The notes: generated by a model from the letters alone, not told the origin. A DNA stretch of 64,000 nucleotides from an uncultured Phycisphaerales bacterium (GCA_937927975.1 CALEZT010000267.1:62001-126000), one strand, 5' to 3'. Positions 20,586 through 30,454 are shown, counted from the first letter of the stretch. Numbers and translations: made by a program.

Positions 20586-20614
20586 TTGTCCTTTCCAAGA
20601 ACTGCATCTATAAT
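20586..20614 (+). promoter_or_regulatory. promoter inside the polysaccharide locus
   Basis: TTGTCC (20586-20591), 17-bp spacer, perfect TATAAT (20609-20614). The predicted transcript start is near 20621, only about 6 nt before the ATG at 20627, so translation would be close to leaderless. Confidence 0.55.
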
Positions 20615-20626
20615 GGCGACATCTGC

Positions 20627-21913
20627 ATGGATGACGTGCTACATATTCTGATCGCAGACTACGTTCCGATCGCAAACAAAGGGGAGGAGGCCATTGTTCG
20701 CGGAATCGAGGACCTGTTGTCCGAGGGCCCGCCCGTCGCGATCGGTCTCTTCGACGACGTCCGCGACGTGACGGTATGCGGCAATATCACAGCGTTTCCG
20801 CGAGATTGGGTCTTCCGATTCGAGGGCAATTCCGCCCTTTCCGGGCGAAGCCGTGTTCTCATGCAGGCATGGATCGCAGCGAGGCTGCGAGTCGGATCCT
20901 ACGGCTCCTTGAAGAACCTGATTCCCACAGGAAATGAGAAGTACCGGCCTCTCCACGAGTTCTTCGAGCGGGCTCGATACGTGCTCGTGGGACACGATGG
21001 GGTGTTCTGCGTGGAATCCTGCGGCATCCTCCGGCTGGCGAAAAAGCACGACAAGCGGACGGGAATCCTCGGCGCCAGCACGGGAATTGGAGGCGGACGC
21101 TTCTACAAAGCCGGGCTCTACCGCAAGGCGATGGAGGAAAGCGATTTCTGCGTGTTTCGCGAGGAACACTCCCGCCAGAGCATGAAGCACGTCTGCCGCG
21201 ACCCAAACAAGCTCAGGGTGGCCCCAGACCCGGCGTTTGCGATGCGACCCGAGCCGCCTGAAGCCGCGAACGAGATCCTCGAACGAGACGAATGCTATCA
21301 ACGAGCCAGACAGGCGGGCAGATCCCTTGTCGCCGTGACCGTCCTTGAGAAAGGACGCGTGTACGCGGGTTTTCGACCCGACCTTCAGGGGCAAGCCAAA
21401 CAGCAGGCTCACGCTGCATATCTGGCGGCGATCCTCGGCGCCCTGGTCGCCAGATACGGGGTATTCCTGCTGTTCCTGCCGCACTCGGTGGAACAGAACG
21501 GAAACGACATCGTTGCCGCCCGCCATGTGGTCGAGGAGATGAAACCAAGGCCTGACGACTACACGATCCTGGAGCAAGACTGTGGGGCCCGCCTGCTCAA
21601 GAGCATCGTGGGCCGGTGCGATTTCCTGGTGGGCGAACGGACGCATTCGTTGATCGCCGCCGTGTCGATGGGGACGCCGTTCGCCGCGATGACGAATCGA
21701 CGGGACACGCGCACGCATGGCATCATCGGTCAAATGTGTCGCTGCGAGCAGCACATCATCGACATGGACGCGATCGGCCGGACGGAGGCCACGCAGGCAA
21801 TCTGCGGGCTGTTCGAGACGCGGGATTCGATCCGCAGGTCGCTCGAATCGGTTCGAGCGGACCTTGCCTCGCAGATCGACGCCCTCTCGCGAGTGGTCAA
21901 AGGAACATCCTGA
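20627..21913 (+). CDS. polysaccharide pyruvyl transferase family protein
   Basis: 428 aa, PF04230/CsaB-like fold. Visible family features are YVLVGHDGVFC, the GILGASTGIGGGRF loop, DFCVFREEHSRQ, APDPAFAM and the late FLVGERTHSLIAAVSMGTPF motif (hERxHs/lIxA). The family adds pyruvate ketals from PEP to glycans or acts as a GT-B transferase. The start at 20627 (MDDVLHILIADYVP) is the first ATG after the promoter. It is followed 3 bp later by the FrhB-like gene, a pairing common in exopolysaccharide loci. Confidence 0.82.
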   Translation: MDDVLHILIADYVPIANKGEEAIVRGIEDLLSEGPPVAIGLFDDVRDVTVCGNITAFPRDWVFRFEGNSALSGRSRVLMQAWIAARLRVGSYGSLKNLIPTGNEKYRPLHEFFERARYVLVGHDGVFCVESCGILRLAKKHDKRTGILGASTGIGGGRFYKAGLYRKAMEESDFCVFREEHSRQSMKHVCRDPNKLRVAPDPAFAMRPEPPEAANEILERDECYQRARQAGRSLVAVTVLEKGRVYAGFRPDLQGQAKQQAHAAYLAAILGALVARYGVFLLFLPHSVEQNGNDIVAARHVVEEMKPRPDDYTILEQDCGARLLKSIVGRCDFLVGERTHSLIAAVSMGTPFAAMTNRRDTRTHGIIGQMCRCEQHIIDMDAIGRTEATQAICGLFETRDSIRRSLESVRADLASQIDALSRVVKGTS

Positions 21914-21916
21914 GCC

Positions 21917-23239
21917 ATGGAAGACAGACTGACAATCGAACCGGTGGTCAAACGCAAGCTGTGTACAGGTTGCGGCACATGCGCGGGCGTTTGTCCGCAC
22001 GGCGCGATCGAGATGGCGGTGCATCCGGGCAGAGGCTGTTGTCTCCCGCGACTCGACCGCAAGCAATGCACGCGGTGCGGGCTCTGCTACGAGGCCTGTC
22101 CTGGACACAGCGTCGATTTCGAGTCGCTCAACGACGAGCTGTTCCGCGAGATCCCCGAGGACGTCGCGCTCGGCCGGCACCTCGGATGCTACATCGGCCA
22201 CGCTCTCGACGAGGGCATCCGCTACAACTGTTCTTCCGGCGGACTGGTCAGCGCGCTGCTGATCTTTGCGCTCGATGAAGGTCTGATCGACGGCGCTCTG
22301 GTCACCCGGATGCGTCGAGACAATCCGCTTCAGCCGGAGCCCTTTATCGCCAGGACACGGGACGAGATCCTCTCGGCGGCCGGCTCGAAATATTGCCCTG
22401 TCGCAGCCGGCGCCGCGTTGCATGAGATCCTCCGCGTCGAAGGCCGATATGCGGTCGTCGGGCTTCCCTGCCATATCCAGGGCCTCCGCAAAGCCGAGGA
22501 GCGTATGCCCAGCCTGCGGGAGCGAATCCGCTATCGAATCAGTCTTCCGTGCAGTCTGAACTACAGCTTCCGCGGCACCGAACGCGTGCTCCGGAATCTC
22601 GGCGTCTCGTTCGACCAGATCGCGGTTCTCCAGTATCGCGGTCGCGGCTGGCCCGGCAGCATGCTGATCCGGCTCAAGAACGGCATTGAACATGAAATCC
22701 CCCTTGCGCAATATCATCGGGACCTGCGACCCCATTCGCTGCGGCGTTGCACCCTGTGCAGCGACATGCTGGGCGAACTGAGCGATTTGACCTGCGGCGA
22801 CGCCTGGCTTGAGCAGGTGATGCAGGCCGACCAGATCGGGAGTTCGTTCGTGGTGACGCGAACGTCGGAGGCGGAAGAACTCCTGGAGGCCGCGGCTTCG
22901 AAACATGGCGTCGAGTTATCGGAGCTTGCGGTAGACGAGCTGCTGGCTTCACAAGGCCACGCTCTGTTCAAGAAGAGGAAGCTGGCGGCGCGGATCAAGC
23001 TGTTCAGGCGGTTTGGGCAGAGCGTTCCGACGTATCGACAGAAAACGATCGAACCGATCCAGGCGGACCGAGCCGACGCTTTGCTGTTCTATGCGGCCCG
23101 CTACGCCTTGTCCGGCGATCACCCCGTCGCCGGCGGTCTTTTCCGTCTGATGCGCGCCGTGAAGAAAGGCAGATCGCACCGCCAATCGACGCGACCCGAG
23201 ATTCCGGCCCAAGCCAGGGAACACCAGATGTCAGAGTGA
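21917..23239 (+). CDS. FrhB/FdhB-like protein with N-terminal 2[4Fe-4S] ferredoxin domain
   Basis: 440 aa. Two clusters are seen at the N-terminus: CTGCGTCAGVCPHGAI and CTRCGLCYEACPG. Then come domains of the coenzyme F420 hydrogenase/dehydrogenase beta-subunit family: NCSSGGLVSALLIFALDEG, GSKYCPVAAGA, VVGLPCHIQGLRKAEE and the C-terminal RCTLCSDMLGELSDLTCGDAW. Members near pyruvyl transferases in polysaccharide loci are thought to be flavin/iron-sulfur oxidoreductases of unknown substrate. F420 use is not shown here. Confidence 0.85.
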   Translation: MEDRLTIEPVVKRKLCTGCGTCAGVCPHGAIEMAVHPGRGCCLPRLDRKQCTRCGLCYEACPGHSVDFESLNDELFREIPEDVALGRHLGCYIGHALDEGIRYNCSSGGLVSALLIFALDEGLIDGALVTRMRRDNPLQPEPFIARTRDEILSAAGSKYCPVAAGAALHEILRVEGRYAVVGLPCHIQGLRKAEERMPSLRERIRYRISLPCSLNYSFRGTERVLRNLGVSFDQIAVLQYRGRGWPGSMLIRLKNGIEHEIPLAQYHRDLRPHSLRRCTLCSDMLGELSDLTCGDAWLEQVMQADQIGSSFVVTRTSEAEELLEAAASKHGVELSELAVDELLASQGHALFKKRKLAARIKLFRRFGQSVPTYRQKTIEPIQADRADALLFYAARYALSGDHPVAGGLFRLMRAVKKGRSHRQSTRPEIPAQAREHQMSE

Positions 23240-23285
23240 TGGAAGACCGTCACGACCCGGTCCTGTTTGGCCGATATCCCCAACG

Positions 23286-24743
23286 ATGAACTCGACATAC
23301 GTCAACGCACTGATCGAAGAGGATCTGCTCTGCGAGCAGCACGAGCGAACGTCCGATATCCAGCTTTCGCCTGCGATGAATACGATGCTCCTGGCGGCCT
23401 GGCTGGTCGTCTGCGCCATCGGGTTCGCCGTCATCCTGCTGGTCGATAACGCCGTCGCAGGAGCTGCGATGATCGCAATCCCGACCCTTGTCGGCATGGT
23501 CATCAAACCGACGTTCGCCTTGTGTGTTGTCATGCTCGCCCTTCCCACAGGCGCCGGCGTCGGGTATCAGGGGTCGTTCAGTCTCGATCGCGGCATCGGG
23601 TTGGCGCTGGCGACGAGCTTCTTTCTCAACGTCCTGCTGACCCGGCCGCCCCTGCGCGTTCGTCATAAAGCCCTGTGGTTCGCAGCGGGGTTGACCGTCT
23701 GGATCGGCATCTCGTCCCTGACGCAGCCTCAGTTGAGGATGGAGTTGGGACGAGCGTTTACACACTTTCAGCTCCTGGTGCTCGCTCTGATCATCTACTG
23801 GATACTCGAAACCAACCACGAGAACGCATTTCGCTGGGCCCTGCGGTCGTACGTCATCGGCATGGTGGGCTCCATTGTGCTGGCGATCAAGTCCGGCCAG
23901 GCCATCCGCGCGGTGCAGGAGACTCGCGACGCGAGATACGCCGCCACTCTGGGACGGGCCATCGACGCCAACATGCTCTCGGCCTTGATCGCACTGGCGT
24001 TCCTCTCGGCGATCTACCTGTTTGCCCGCGATCGGAGCCTCTTCTGGCGCGCGGTGTATTTCGTCGCCCTGCTGTTTCTGCCTTTGATGATGATGCGGAC
24101 CGGCTCTCGCGGCGGCCTCGTGGCGCTGGCCTTCACGTTGCTTTCGCCTCTGTTGTTCGTGCGACAGGTCCTGTCGCGCCCCGCTTTGACCGCATTGATG
24201 TTGATCGTCGTCATTCTCGCATCGGCTTCGGTCGGCGTGTTGATCCAGCGGCAGGGAATCGAAAGCTCCGTGCTGCACCGTCTGACGGATGTGGGACGCG
24301 CCAAGAACGCGCTGGAGTTCCGCATGGTCCCCATCCGAAATGCGGTGGACACCGTCCTGACATGGCCGCTGGGCGCAGGCTACTGGAGCTGGTTCGAGCG
24401 GTCGGGAAGCCAGATTTGGCCGCACAATGATTTCTTCTTCTCGCTCGGCGTGTACGGCTTCCCCGCAGCAATCCTTTTCGCGGGTCTGGTGATTCTGTCG
24501 ATGATCACCGTGCGGCGGACGCCATTGACGGTCGAGAAGCTGTATGCCCGCGCGGTGCTGACGTTTCTCCTGGTGATGGGCCTCAACATCAAGCAGGTCT
24601 CCGCGAAGTATTACTGGGTGTTCCTGGCCTTTGTCCTGGCAGCCGAGCGAATCGCCTGGTGGTACGCCCAGGTGCGAGAGGAAGAGGCGGACCAAGCCGC
24701 TGAGGGCGAAGAGGTCCAGGAATTGGGTTCTGCGCTGAACTGA
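23286..24743 (+). CDS. O-antigen ligase/polymerase-like membrane protein
   Basis: 485 aa, about 11-12 membrane helices and a charged C-terminal tail. The Wzy/WaaL signature region is visible: MMRTGSRGGLVAL, and a large loop ending WPHNDFFFSLGVYGFPAAI with the typical H-N-x-F. It likely polymerises or ligates the repeat units. The start at 23286 (MNSTYVNALIEEDLL) lacks a good ribosome-binding site; a start further in is possible. Confidence 0.8.
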   Translation: MNSTYVNALIEEDLLCEQHERTSDIQLSPAMNTMLLAAWLVVCAIGFAVILLVDNAVAGAAMIAIPTLVGMVIKPTFALCVVMLALPTGAGVGYQGSFSLDRGIGLALATSFFLNVLLTRPPLRVRHKALWFAAGLTVWIGISSLTQPQLRMELGRAFTHFQLLVLALIIYWILETNHENAFRWALRSYVIGMVGSIVLAIKSGQAIRAVQETRDARYAATLGRAIDANMLSALIALAFLSAIYLFARDRSLFWRAVYFVALLFLPLMMMRTGSRGGLVALAFTLLSPLLFVRQVLSRPALTALMLIVVILASASVGVLIQRQGIESSVLHRLTDVGRAKNALEFRMVPIRNAVDTVLTWPLGAGYWSWFERSGSQIWPHNDFFFSLGVYGFPAAILFAGLVILSMITVRRTPLTVEKLYARAVLTFLLVMGLNIKQVSAKYYWVFLAFVLAAERIAWWYAQVREEEADQAAEGEEVQELGSALN

Positions 24744-24745
24744 CG

Positions 24746-25963
24746 GTGACACCGTTGCGAATCCTGGCGATCAGCCACATGTTTCCCTCTGCCTTGTTCC
24801 AGCGGCACGGGATCTTCATCTGCCGCGAGGCGCAGCATCTCCGCAGGCACGGGATCGAGACGTCGTTCTTGGTGGGCCGGCCCTGGGCTCCGTGGCCCAT
24901 CCACCATGTCCCACGATGGCGGCGATACGGGCCGGCCAATCCGCTCGTTCCACCTGAGGGATTCGAGGCTCAAGGGGTCGCCTATTTTCGCCCGCCCGGA
25001 CTCAGATTCCGTCGATTCGACGGCAGATCGATGGCTCGCAGCCTGTTGCCTGCGGCGAAGGACCTGCATCATCGGGAACCATTCGATCTTGTCCTGGGCG
25101 TCTCGATGCTCCCGGATGCGGAGGCCGCCGCGATCCTCGGCGAGAAGCTCGGACTCCCTGTCGCGAGTCTCGCGGTGGGCAGCGACGTGATGGTGTACCC
25201 GAATCGGATGCCCAGCCTGCAGCGCCGGCTCTGCGAGACGCTCAAGCGAGTCGATCTGCCGGTGGGCGTCAGTCGGTCGATTTGCGAGAGACTGGTCGAG
25301 ACAGGCGCGTGCCGGCGGGAACCGCTGTGCATCTATTTGAGCCGCGACACGAGACGGTTCGCTCCGCCTCAGGACAAGAAGCAGGTCCGTGCGCTGTTGA
25401 ACTGGCCCACAGACGGCATTGTCGGGGTTTATGTGGGCGGATTGGTCGAAACCAAGGGGATGAATGAACTGGCGGAGGCAGCCGAACCTCTGTTGAGAAG
25501 ATGCCTTGGTTTTCGACTCGTCTGTGTAGGGGGTGGGCCTTGTCGCGACAGGATGACCGCCCTTGCCGACCGCGTCGGTCGCAGGGGAGCGGTGGTCCTG
25601 ACGGGAGATGTCACGCCGGAGGATGTGCCTCTCCACTTGCAGGCGTCGGACTTCCTGATTTTGCCCTCACACAGCGAGGGGCTGCCGCAGGCGGTCATCG
25701 AGGCAATGAGTTGCGGATTGGCGGTCGTCGCGACGCGTGTGGGCGGAGTTCCCGAGGCGGTGATCGACGGCCGCACCGGGCTGCTCGTCGAAGCCCGAAA
25801 TGTCGAGCACCTCCGTGCTGCGATGGCGCGGATGGTCGGCGATGAGACGTTCCGCCTTGCCGCCGGACAAGAGGGCCTGGAGCGGGCTCGCGAGGTGTTC
25901 GATTCCGACCGCAACGCGGGTCGATTTGCCGAAGAGCTGAAGCGTTTGGCGGGGACGCGATGA
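24746..25963 (+). CDS. glycosyltransferase family 4
   Basis: 405 aa GT-B enzyme. The acceptor half starts with LAISHMFPSALFQRHG. The donor half shows GVYVGGLVETKGMNELAEA and the nucleotide-sugar site SHSEGLPQAVIEAMSCG (EX7E), then VVATRVGGVPEAV. GTG start 2 bp after the previous stop; its own stop overlaps the next start (ATGA at 25960). Sugar specificity unknown. Confidence 0.87.
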   Translation: MTPLRILAISHMFPSALFQRHGIFICREAQHLRRHGIETSFLVGRPWAPWPIHHVPRWRRYGPANPLVPPEGFEAQGVAYFRPPGLRFRRFDGRSMARSLLPAAKDLHHREPFDLVLGVSMLPDAEAAAILGEKLGLPVASLAVGSDVMVYPNRMPSLQRRLCETLKRVDLPVGVSRSICERLVETGACRREPLCIYLSRDTRRFAPPQDKKQVRALLNWPTDGIVGVYVGGLVETKGMNELAEAAEPLLRRCLGFRLVCVGGGPCRDRMTALADRVGRRGAVVLTGDVTPEDVPLHLQASDFLILPSHSEGLPQAVIEAMSCGLAVVATRVGGVPEAVIDGRTGLLVEARNVEHLRAAMARMVGDETFRLAAGQEGLERAREVFDSDRNAGRFAEELKRLAGTR

Positions 25964-27117
25964 TGGACGCAATGAAGCAACGCCGGGCCAAGGTTTGCAT
26001 GCTGACCTCAGTCCACATTCCCTTCGACGGGCGGGTCTTTCACAAGGAGGCATGCAGCCTCGCGAAGGCCGGGTACGATGTTGTGCTCATCGCCCGCCAC
26101 GACAAGGAGGAGAGCGTTTGCGGAGTGCGGATCGTTCCATTGCCGAAGCCCCGAAATCGGCTGCACCGGATGACGGTTGTCCTCTCGCGGCTCTACCGTC
26201 TGGCGGTTCGCGAGAACGCCGACGTCTACCACTTCCACGATCCGGAGCTCATGATCGTGGGGTTGCTCCTGAAACTGGGCGGCAAGAAGGTGATCTGGGA
26301 CGTTCACGAACACTACCCCAACGCCATCCTGGACAAGTACTACCTCGCGAGACCCCTGCGACGGACCGTCAGCACACTGTTCGATTGGTTCGAGCGGACG
26401 GTGGCTCGGTTCTACGACTATGTGATCTACACGACGCCTTTCGTGGGGGCACGCTATCAGAGAATGAAGGTGCGTTCGGGCCGTATCGAGAACTACCCGA
26501 TCATCGAGCTTTCGAAAGTCTTCGAGCGGAATCCTCAGGACAAGATCATCTATCTCGGCGCCATGTCGAAAATCCGCGGCCTCATCGAAGTGATCGAAGC
26601 CTTCAGTCAGGTGGCGCGACGGCATCCGAGCTGGGAATTGTACCTGGTGGGTTCCTCCCGTCCTCAGACGTTTGAACAGGAAATGAAGGAAGCGGCTGCC
26701 CGCCGGGGTGTTGAGGCGAGTGTGAAGTTCATTGAATGGGTGCCCTACAAGGAGAAGGAACGCCTCTCGTCGCAGGCGTCGATGGGTGTGATTACGTACC
26801 TGCCCTATTCGAACAACACGAGTTGCCTGCCGAACAAGCTGTTCGACTACATGCTCGTGGGCCTGCCGGTGATCGCGTCGGATTTTCCGCTCTACCGGGA
26901 GATCGTCGAACCGAACCGGTGCGGGATACTCGTCGATCCTTCGAAGCCCGAAGAGATCGCCCGCGCGATGGAGTATCTGATCGAGCATCCGCAAGAGGCC
27001 CGACAGATGGGAGACAACGGTCGCAGGGCCGTCTTGGAGAAATACAACTGGGAGAAGGAGACCGAGCGGCTGCTTCACATCTACGATGCGGTCCTTCGTG
27101 CGAAAAGAGATGAGTGA
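25960..27117 (+). CDS. glycosyltransferase family 4
   Basis: 385 aa GT-B protein. VCMLTSVHIPFDGRVFHKEA at the N-terminus is typical of a GT4 branch, followed by VYHFHDPELM and VIWDVHEHYP. The C-terminal site (CLPNKLFDYMLVGLPVIASD) replaces the classical EX7E with the K-L-F-D-Y form seen in this subgroup. Translationally coupled to the upstream glycosyltransferase. Specificity unknown. Confidence 0.86.
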   Translation: MMDAMKQRRAKVCMLTSVHIPFDGRVFHKEACSLAKAGYDVVLIARHDKEESVCGVRIVPLPKPRNRLHRMTVVLSRLYRLAVRENADVYHFHDPELMIVGLLLKLGGKKVIWDVHEHYPNAILDKYYLARPLRRTVSTLFDWFERTVARFYDYVIYTTPFVGARYQRMKVRSGRIENYPIIELSKVFERNPQDKIIYLGAMSKIRGLIEVIEAFSQVARRHPSWELYLVGSSRPQTFEQEMKEAAARRGVEASVKFIEWVPYKEKERLSSQASMGVITYLPYSNNTSCLPNKLFDYMLVGLPVIASDFPLYREIVEPNRCGILVDPSKPEEIARAMEYLIEHPQEARQMGDNGRRAVLEKYNWEKETERLLHIYDAVLRAKRDE

Positions 27118-27225
27118 CATGTCGAGACTTCTGCGGGTCGTCCGGGCGAGCCCCTCGTCGAGGCGGCGTCCACGGCCCGAGTGAAACGTCTGTGCCCACA
27201 CATCCTACTTTGTCGAGCCTACACT

Positions 27226-28479
27226 ATGAGAATCCTCTACATCCATCAGTACTTCGCATCCCGCAAGGGCCGAACCGGGACGAGATCGTACGAGTTCGGC
27301 CGCTATCTGGTCGGCAAAGGCCACGAAGTGACGATGATCACCTCCGGCTTGGACAATGCGGAGTTTCCCTGCCGACCCAAGCAGGCCAGTTGCGAGTATC
27401 AGGCCGACGGCATACGCGTGCTGTCGGTCAACGGCGGGTACAACGATCCCCACGTGGGCACCACGATCGGCGGCTGCCGACGAATGCTCAGATTCTGCAG
27501 GTTCGCCCACATGGCGACAAAAGCGGGCAAGCACCAGATGCCTCCGAGCATCGTTTTCGCCACACACACGCCGTTGACGGTCGGCCTGGCGGGAATGGCC
27601 TTGAGCCGGCATTTCGGCATTCCTTTCGTGTTCGAGGTGCGCGACCTCTGGCCGGAGGCTTTGGTCAATGTGGGGGCGTTGCGGAACCCTGCCATCATTT
27701 GGACGATGCGGAAGATGGCCCATCTGATCTATCGTGCGGCCGATCACATCATCACCCTCTCGCCCGGCATGGAGCAGGGCATCTTGCAGTCCGGCGTCGA
27801 TCCGGAGAAAGTCACAATGATTCCCAACGCCAGCGACTTGGACCTGTTCAATCCCGACCTGGACGGCGCCGCGGCCCGGGAGCGACTGAAACTGGGCAAG
27901 CGATTCGCGGCCATCTATTTCGGCGCGATGGGTCTGGCCAACGGCCTGGAGTACACGATCGAAGCAGCGAAGATCCTGGCTGCGAAGAAGGCGGATGGGA
28001 TCGTGCTGGTCCTCCACGGCAACGGCGGCAAACGACCTGCGCTCGAAGCCATGGTCCGAAAGCACAAGCTGAAGAACGTCGTCTTCAGCGACCTGGTCGC
28101 GGACAAGGGCGAGGTCGCCCGCATCGTGGCCGGGTGCGACGCATGCCTGACGATCTATCGCGCCGCCAAAGAACAGACGTGGTCGCCAAACAAGATGTTC
28201 GATGCCCTGGCAGCGGGCAAACCCGTCCTGATCAACGTCGGCGGCTGGCTCGGAGAGACCGTCGAGAAGAACCGCTGCGGCCTGTGCTTGGACCCCGGGC
28301 GGCCTGAAGCGCTGGCCGAGGCGCTGGTCAAGCTCTCGCAACAGCCGGACCTGTGCCGACAGATGGGCCAGAATGCCAGGGCCCTGGCTGAACGGCAGTT
28401 CGACCGCGTCGCTCTGGCGAGCCAGCTCGAAGAGGTGCTCCTGAACGCTGCCCAGCGAGACTTGGTCCGCGCCGACTGA
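27226..28479 (+). CDS. glycosyltransferase family 4 (WbuB-like)
   Basis: 417 aa. ATG 27226 (MRILYIHQYFAS) matches the family N-terminus; the upstream in-frame start at 27181 adds an unrelated 15 residues. Features are the glycine/arginine loop GRTGTRSYEFGRYL, HTPLTVGLAG, VFEVRDLWPEAL (E/D-RDLWP of WbuB-type transferases), GMEQGILQSGV and the donor site KEQTWSPNKMFDALAAGKPV. Fits transfer of an N-acetylated amino sugar, but that is inference. Confidence 0.85.
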   Translation: MRILYIHQYFASRKGRTGTRSYEFGRYLVGKGHEVTMITSGLDNAEFPCRPKQASCEYQADGIRVLSVNGGYNDPHVGTTIGGCRRMLRFCRFAHMATKAGKHQMPPSIVFATHTPLTVGLAGMALSRHFGIPFVFEVRDLWPEALVNVGALRNPAIIWTMRKMAHLIYRAADHIITLSPGMEQGILQSGVDPEKVTMIPNASDLDLFNPDLDGAAARERLKLGKRFAAIYFGAMGLANGLEYTIEAAKILAAKKADGIVLVLHGNGGKRPALEAMVRKHKLKNVVFSDLVADKGEVARIVAGCDACLTIYRAAKEQTWSPNKMFDALAAGKPVLINVGGWLGETVEKNRCGLCLDPGRPEALAEALVKLSQQPDLCRQMGQNARALAERQFDRVALASQLEEVLLNAAQRDLVRAD

Positions 28480-28627
28480 ACGCGTGCAGGCACACAAAGC
28501 AAGGTTCCCATTTACACGGACAACCTTATCGAGGATGATGTCTTTCTCGGACCCGCCGATGGAGGCGGCGCCACCCCGTGCAGATGACGGGAGCAAATGG
28601 AACCCCTAAGAGTCTGAAGGGACGATC

Positions 28628-29728
28628 ATGGAAGTGCCGTTGTTGGATCTCAAGGCGCAGTATAAGACGATCAAGGACCAGGTTCTCGCGGGCATCTCGG
28701 AGGTGCTCGATTCGCAGGTCTGCATCGGCGGCCCGAAGGTGCAGGAACTTGAGGAGAAGATCGCGGCCGCCAGCGGCTGCCGGTTCGGAGTCGGCATTTC
28801 GAGCGGGACCGACGCGATCCTCAACTGCCTGATGAGCCTGAACATCGGACCGGGCGACGAGGTCATCACGACTCCCTTCACGTTCTTTGCGACCGTCGGC
28901 TGCATCGCTCGCGTGGGGGCCAAGCCCGTCCTGGTCGATATCGACCCCAAGACCTACAACATCGACCCCGAACAGATCGAAACCGCGGTCAGCCGCCGGA
29001 CGCGAGCGATCATTCCGGTTCACCTGTTCGGCCAAATGGCGGACATGGACCCGATCATGGGCGTGGCCAGCCGGTACAAACTGGCGGTCATCGAGGACGC
29101 GGCGCAGTCGATCACGAGCAGCTACAAGGGCCGCAAGGCCGGCAGCATCGGCTCCGCCGGCTGTTTCAGCTTCTTCCCCAGCAAGAACCTCGGCGGCATC
29201 GGCGACGGCGGCATGGTCGTCACCAACGACGAGGCTCTCTACAAGCGGTTGATGCTCATGCGTAATCACGGGATGGACCCGAAGTACTATCATAAGTTCG
29301 TCGGCGCCAACTTCCGACTCGATCCGATCCAGGCGGTCGCCCTGCTGGTGAAGCTGCCGCACCTGAACGACTGGTCCGAGGCCCGCCGGCGCAACGCTGC
29401 GTACTACGACAAGCGATTCGCCGGAAGCGTGGTGCAGACGCCGTACATCGATCCGAACTGCGTGACGATCTACAACCAGTATTGCATCCGCGTGCCGCGG
29501 CGCGACGAGGTCGTGGCGCATCTGAAGGCCAACAAGATCGGCTGCGAAATCTACTATCCTGTGCCCCTGCATTTGCAGGAGTGCTTCTCATACCTGGGCT
29601 ACAGCGAGGGCGATTTCCCGCGCGCCGAGAAGGCGGCCGACGAGATCATGGCGCTGCCGATCTATCCCGAGCTGACGGATGAAATGAAGGACGCGGTCGC
29701 GGACTGCGTTCTCGATTTCCTGAAATAG
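28628..29728 (+). CDS. DegT/DnrJ/EryC1/StrS sugar aminotransferase
   Basis: 366 aa PLP enzyme that aminates a 3- or 4-keto nucleotide sugar. PLP contacts are SGTDAIL, the VIEDAAQSITSSYKG aspartate and the Schiff-base lysine in CFSFFPSKNLGGIGDGGM (about residue 185). N-terminal VPLLDLKAQY is typical. AGGGACG precedes the ATG. It implies an amino sugar in the polymer. Confidence 0.9.
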   Translation: MEVPLLDLKAQYKTIKDQVLAGISEVLDSQVCIGGPKVQELEEKIAAASGCRFGVGISSGTDAILNCLMSLNIGPGDEVITTPFTFFATVGCIARVGAKPVLVDIDPKTYNIDPEQIETAVSRRTRAIIPVHLFGQMADMDPIMGVASRYKLAVIEDAAQSITSSYKGRKAGSIGSAGCFSFFPSKNLGGIGDGGMVVTNDEALYKRLMLMRNHGMDPKYYHKFVGANFRLDPIQAVALLVKLPHLNDWSEARRRNAAYYDKRFAGSVVQTPYIDPNCVTIYNQYCIRVPRRDEVVAHLKANKIGCEIYYPVPLHLQECFSYLGYSEGDFPRAEKAADEIMALPIYPELTDEMKDAVADCVLDFLK

Positions 29729-29747
29729 AATTTCGACAAGGACAAAC

Positions 29748-29795
29748 ACGGACCTTCACGGACATAGCGGTTCGTGGAGGTCCGTCTTCTTTTCT
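29748..29795 (+). terminator. intrinsic terminator-like hairpin
   Basis: A 16-bp stem with mismatches (29748-29763 with 29770-29785) capped by a 6-nt loop and followed by CTTCTTTT. It lies between the aminotransferase and the sugar transferase, so it may end the first polysaccharide transcript or attenuate it. Confidence 0.5.
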
Positions 29796-29805
29796 CCAAA
29801 CCGCA

Positions 29806-30450
29806 ATGTATCGTCTCCTCAAGAGGCTCTTCGACTTCCTGGTTGCCGGCGTACTGCTGTTGATCTTCTGGCCGCTGCTGCTGGCGATCGCGCTGGCGAT
29901 TCGTCTGACCAGTCCCGGCCCAGCGCTGTTCCGCCAGGAGCGGGCCGGAAGGCATGGCACACCGTTCTCGATGCTCAAATTCCGGACTATGCGACTCGAC
30001 GTAGATCCTTTCGGTCCCAGTCCCAAGTCGGGCCAGGACCCCCGCCTCACGCGGGTCGGCAAGTTCTTGCGCGAGTATTCTCTTGACGAATTGCCCCAGT
30101 TGGTTAATATATGTTGGGGTGATATGGCGTTTGTCGGACCGAGGCCGCTGTATATCTCGCAGATCGCGGAGTGGAACGCGCGACAAAGGATTCGGCTCCT
30201 GGTCAAGCCGGGACTGACCGGTTTGGCGCAGATCTCCGGGAGGGGGGAGCTGACTGTTGAAGAAAAACTGGAGCTCGACGTGCGATACGTGGAGCAGGCA
30301 GGCGTGAGGTTGGACGCCCGCATTCTGCTGGCCACGTTTACGCGGGTCTTCGCCGGGCAGGGAATCTACGAAAAACGGTACTCTCGCGCCGAGGACACCC
30401 GCGGACGCACGGGTTCCAGGCGAAACGTGGATTCCAGCCGAATGGAGTGA
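29806..30450 (+). CDS. undecaprenyl-phosphate sugar phosphotransferase
   Basis: 214 aa monotopic phosphoglycosyl transferase (bacterial sugar transferase, PglC-like). One N-terminal membrane hairpin (FLVAGVLLLIFWPLLLAIAL) precedes the catalytic region with FRQERAGRHG, MLKFRTM, GKFLREYSLDELPQL and GPRPLY. It would start repeat-unit assembly on the lipid carrier. The short form lacks the WbaP N-terminal domain. Confidence 0.9.
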   Translation: MYRLLKRLFDFLVAGVLLLIFWPLLLAIALAIRLTSPGPALFRQERAGRHGTPFSMLKFRTMRLDVDPFGPSPKSGQDPRLTRVGKFLREYSLDELPQLVNICWGDMAFVGPRPLYISQIAEWNARQRIRLLVKPGLTGLAQISGRGELTVEEKLELDVRYVEQAGVRLDARILLATFTRVFAGQGIYEKRYSRAEDTRGRTGSRRNVDSSRME

Positions 30451-30454
30451 GCCC

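Noticed and set aside
20639..22906. Long minus-strand frames opposite the pyruvyl transferase/FrhB genes, and similar long antisense frames elsewhere
   Set aside because: They are shadows in GC-rich DNA, are Arg/Gln/His-rich, lack ribosome-binding sites and overlap well-recognised genes on the plus strand.
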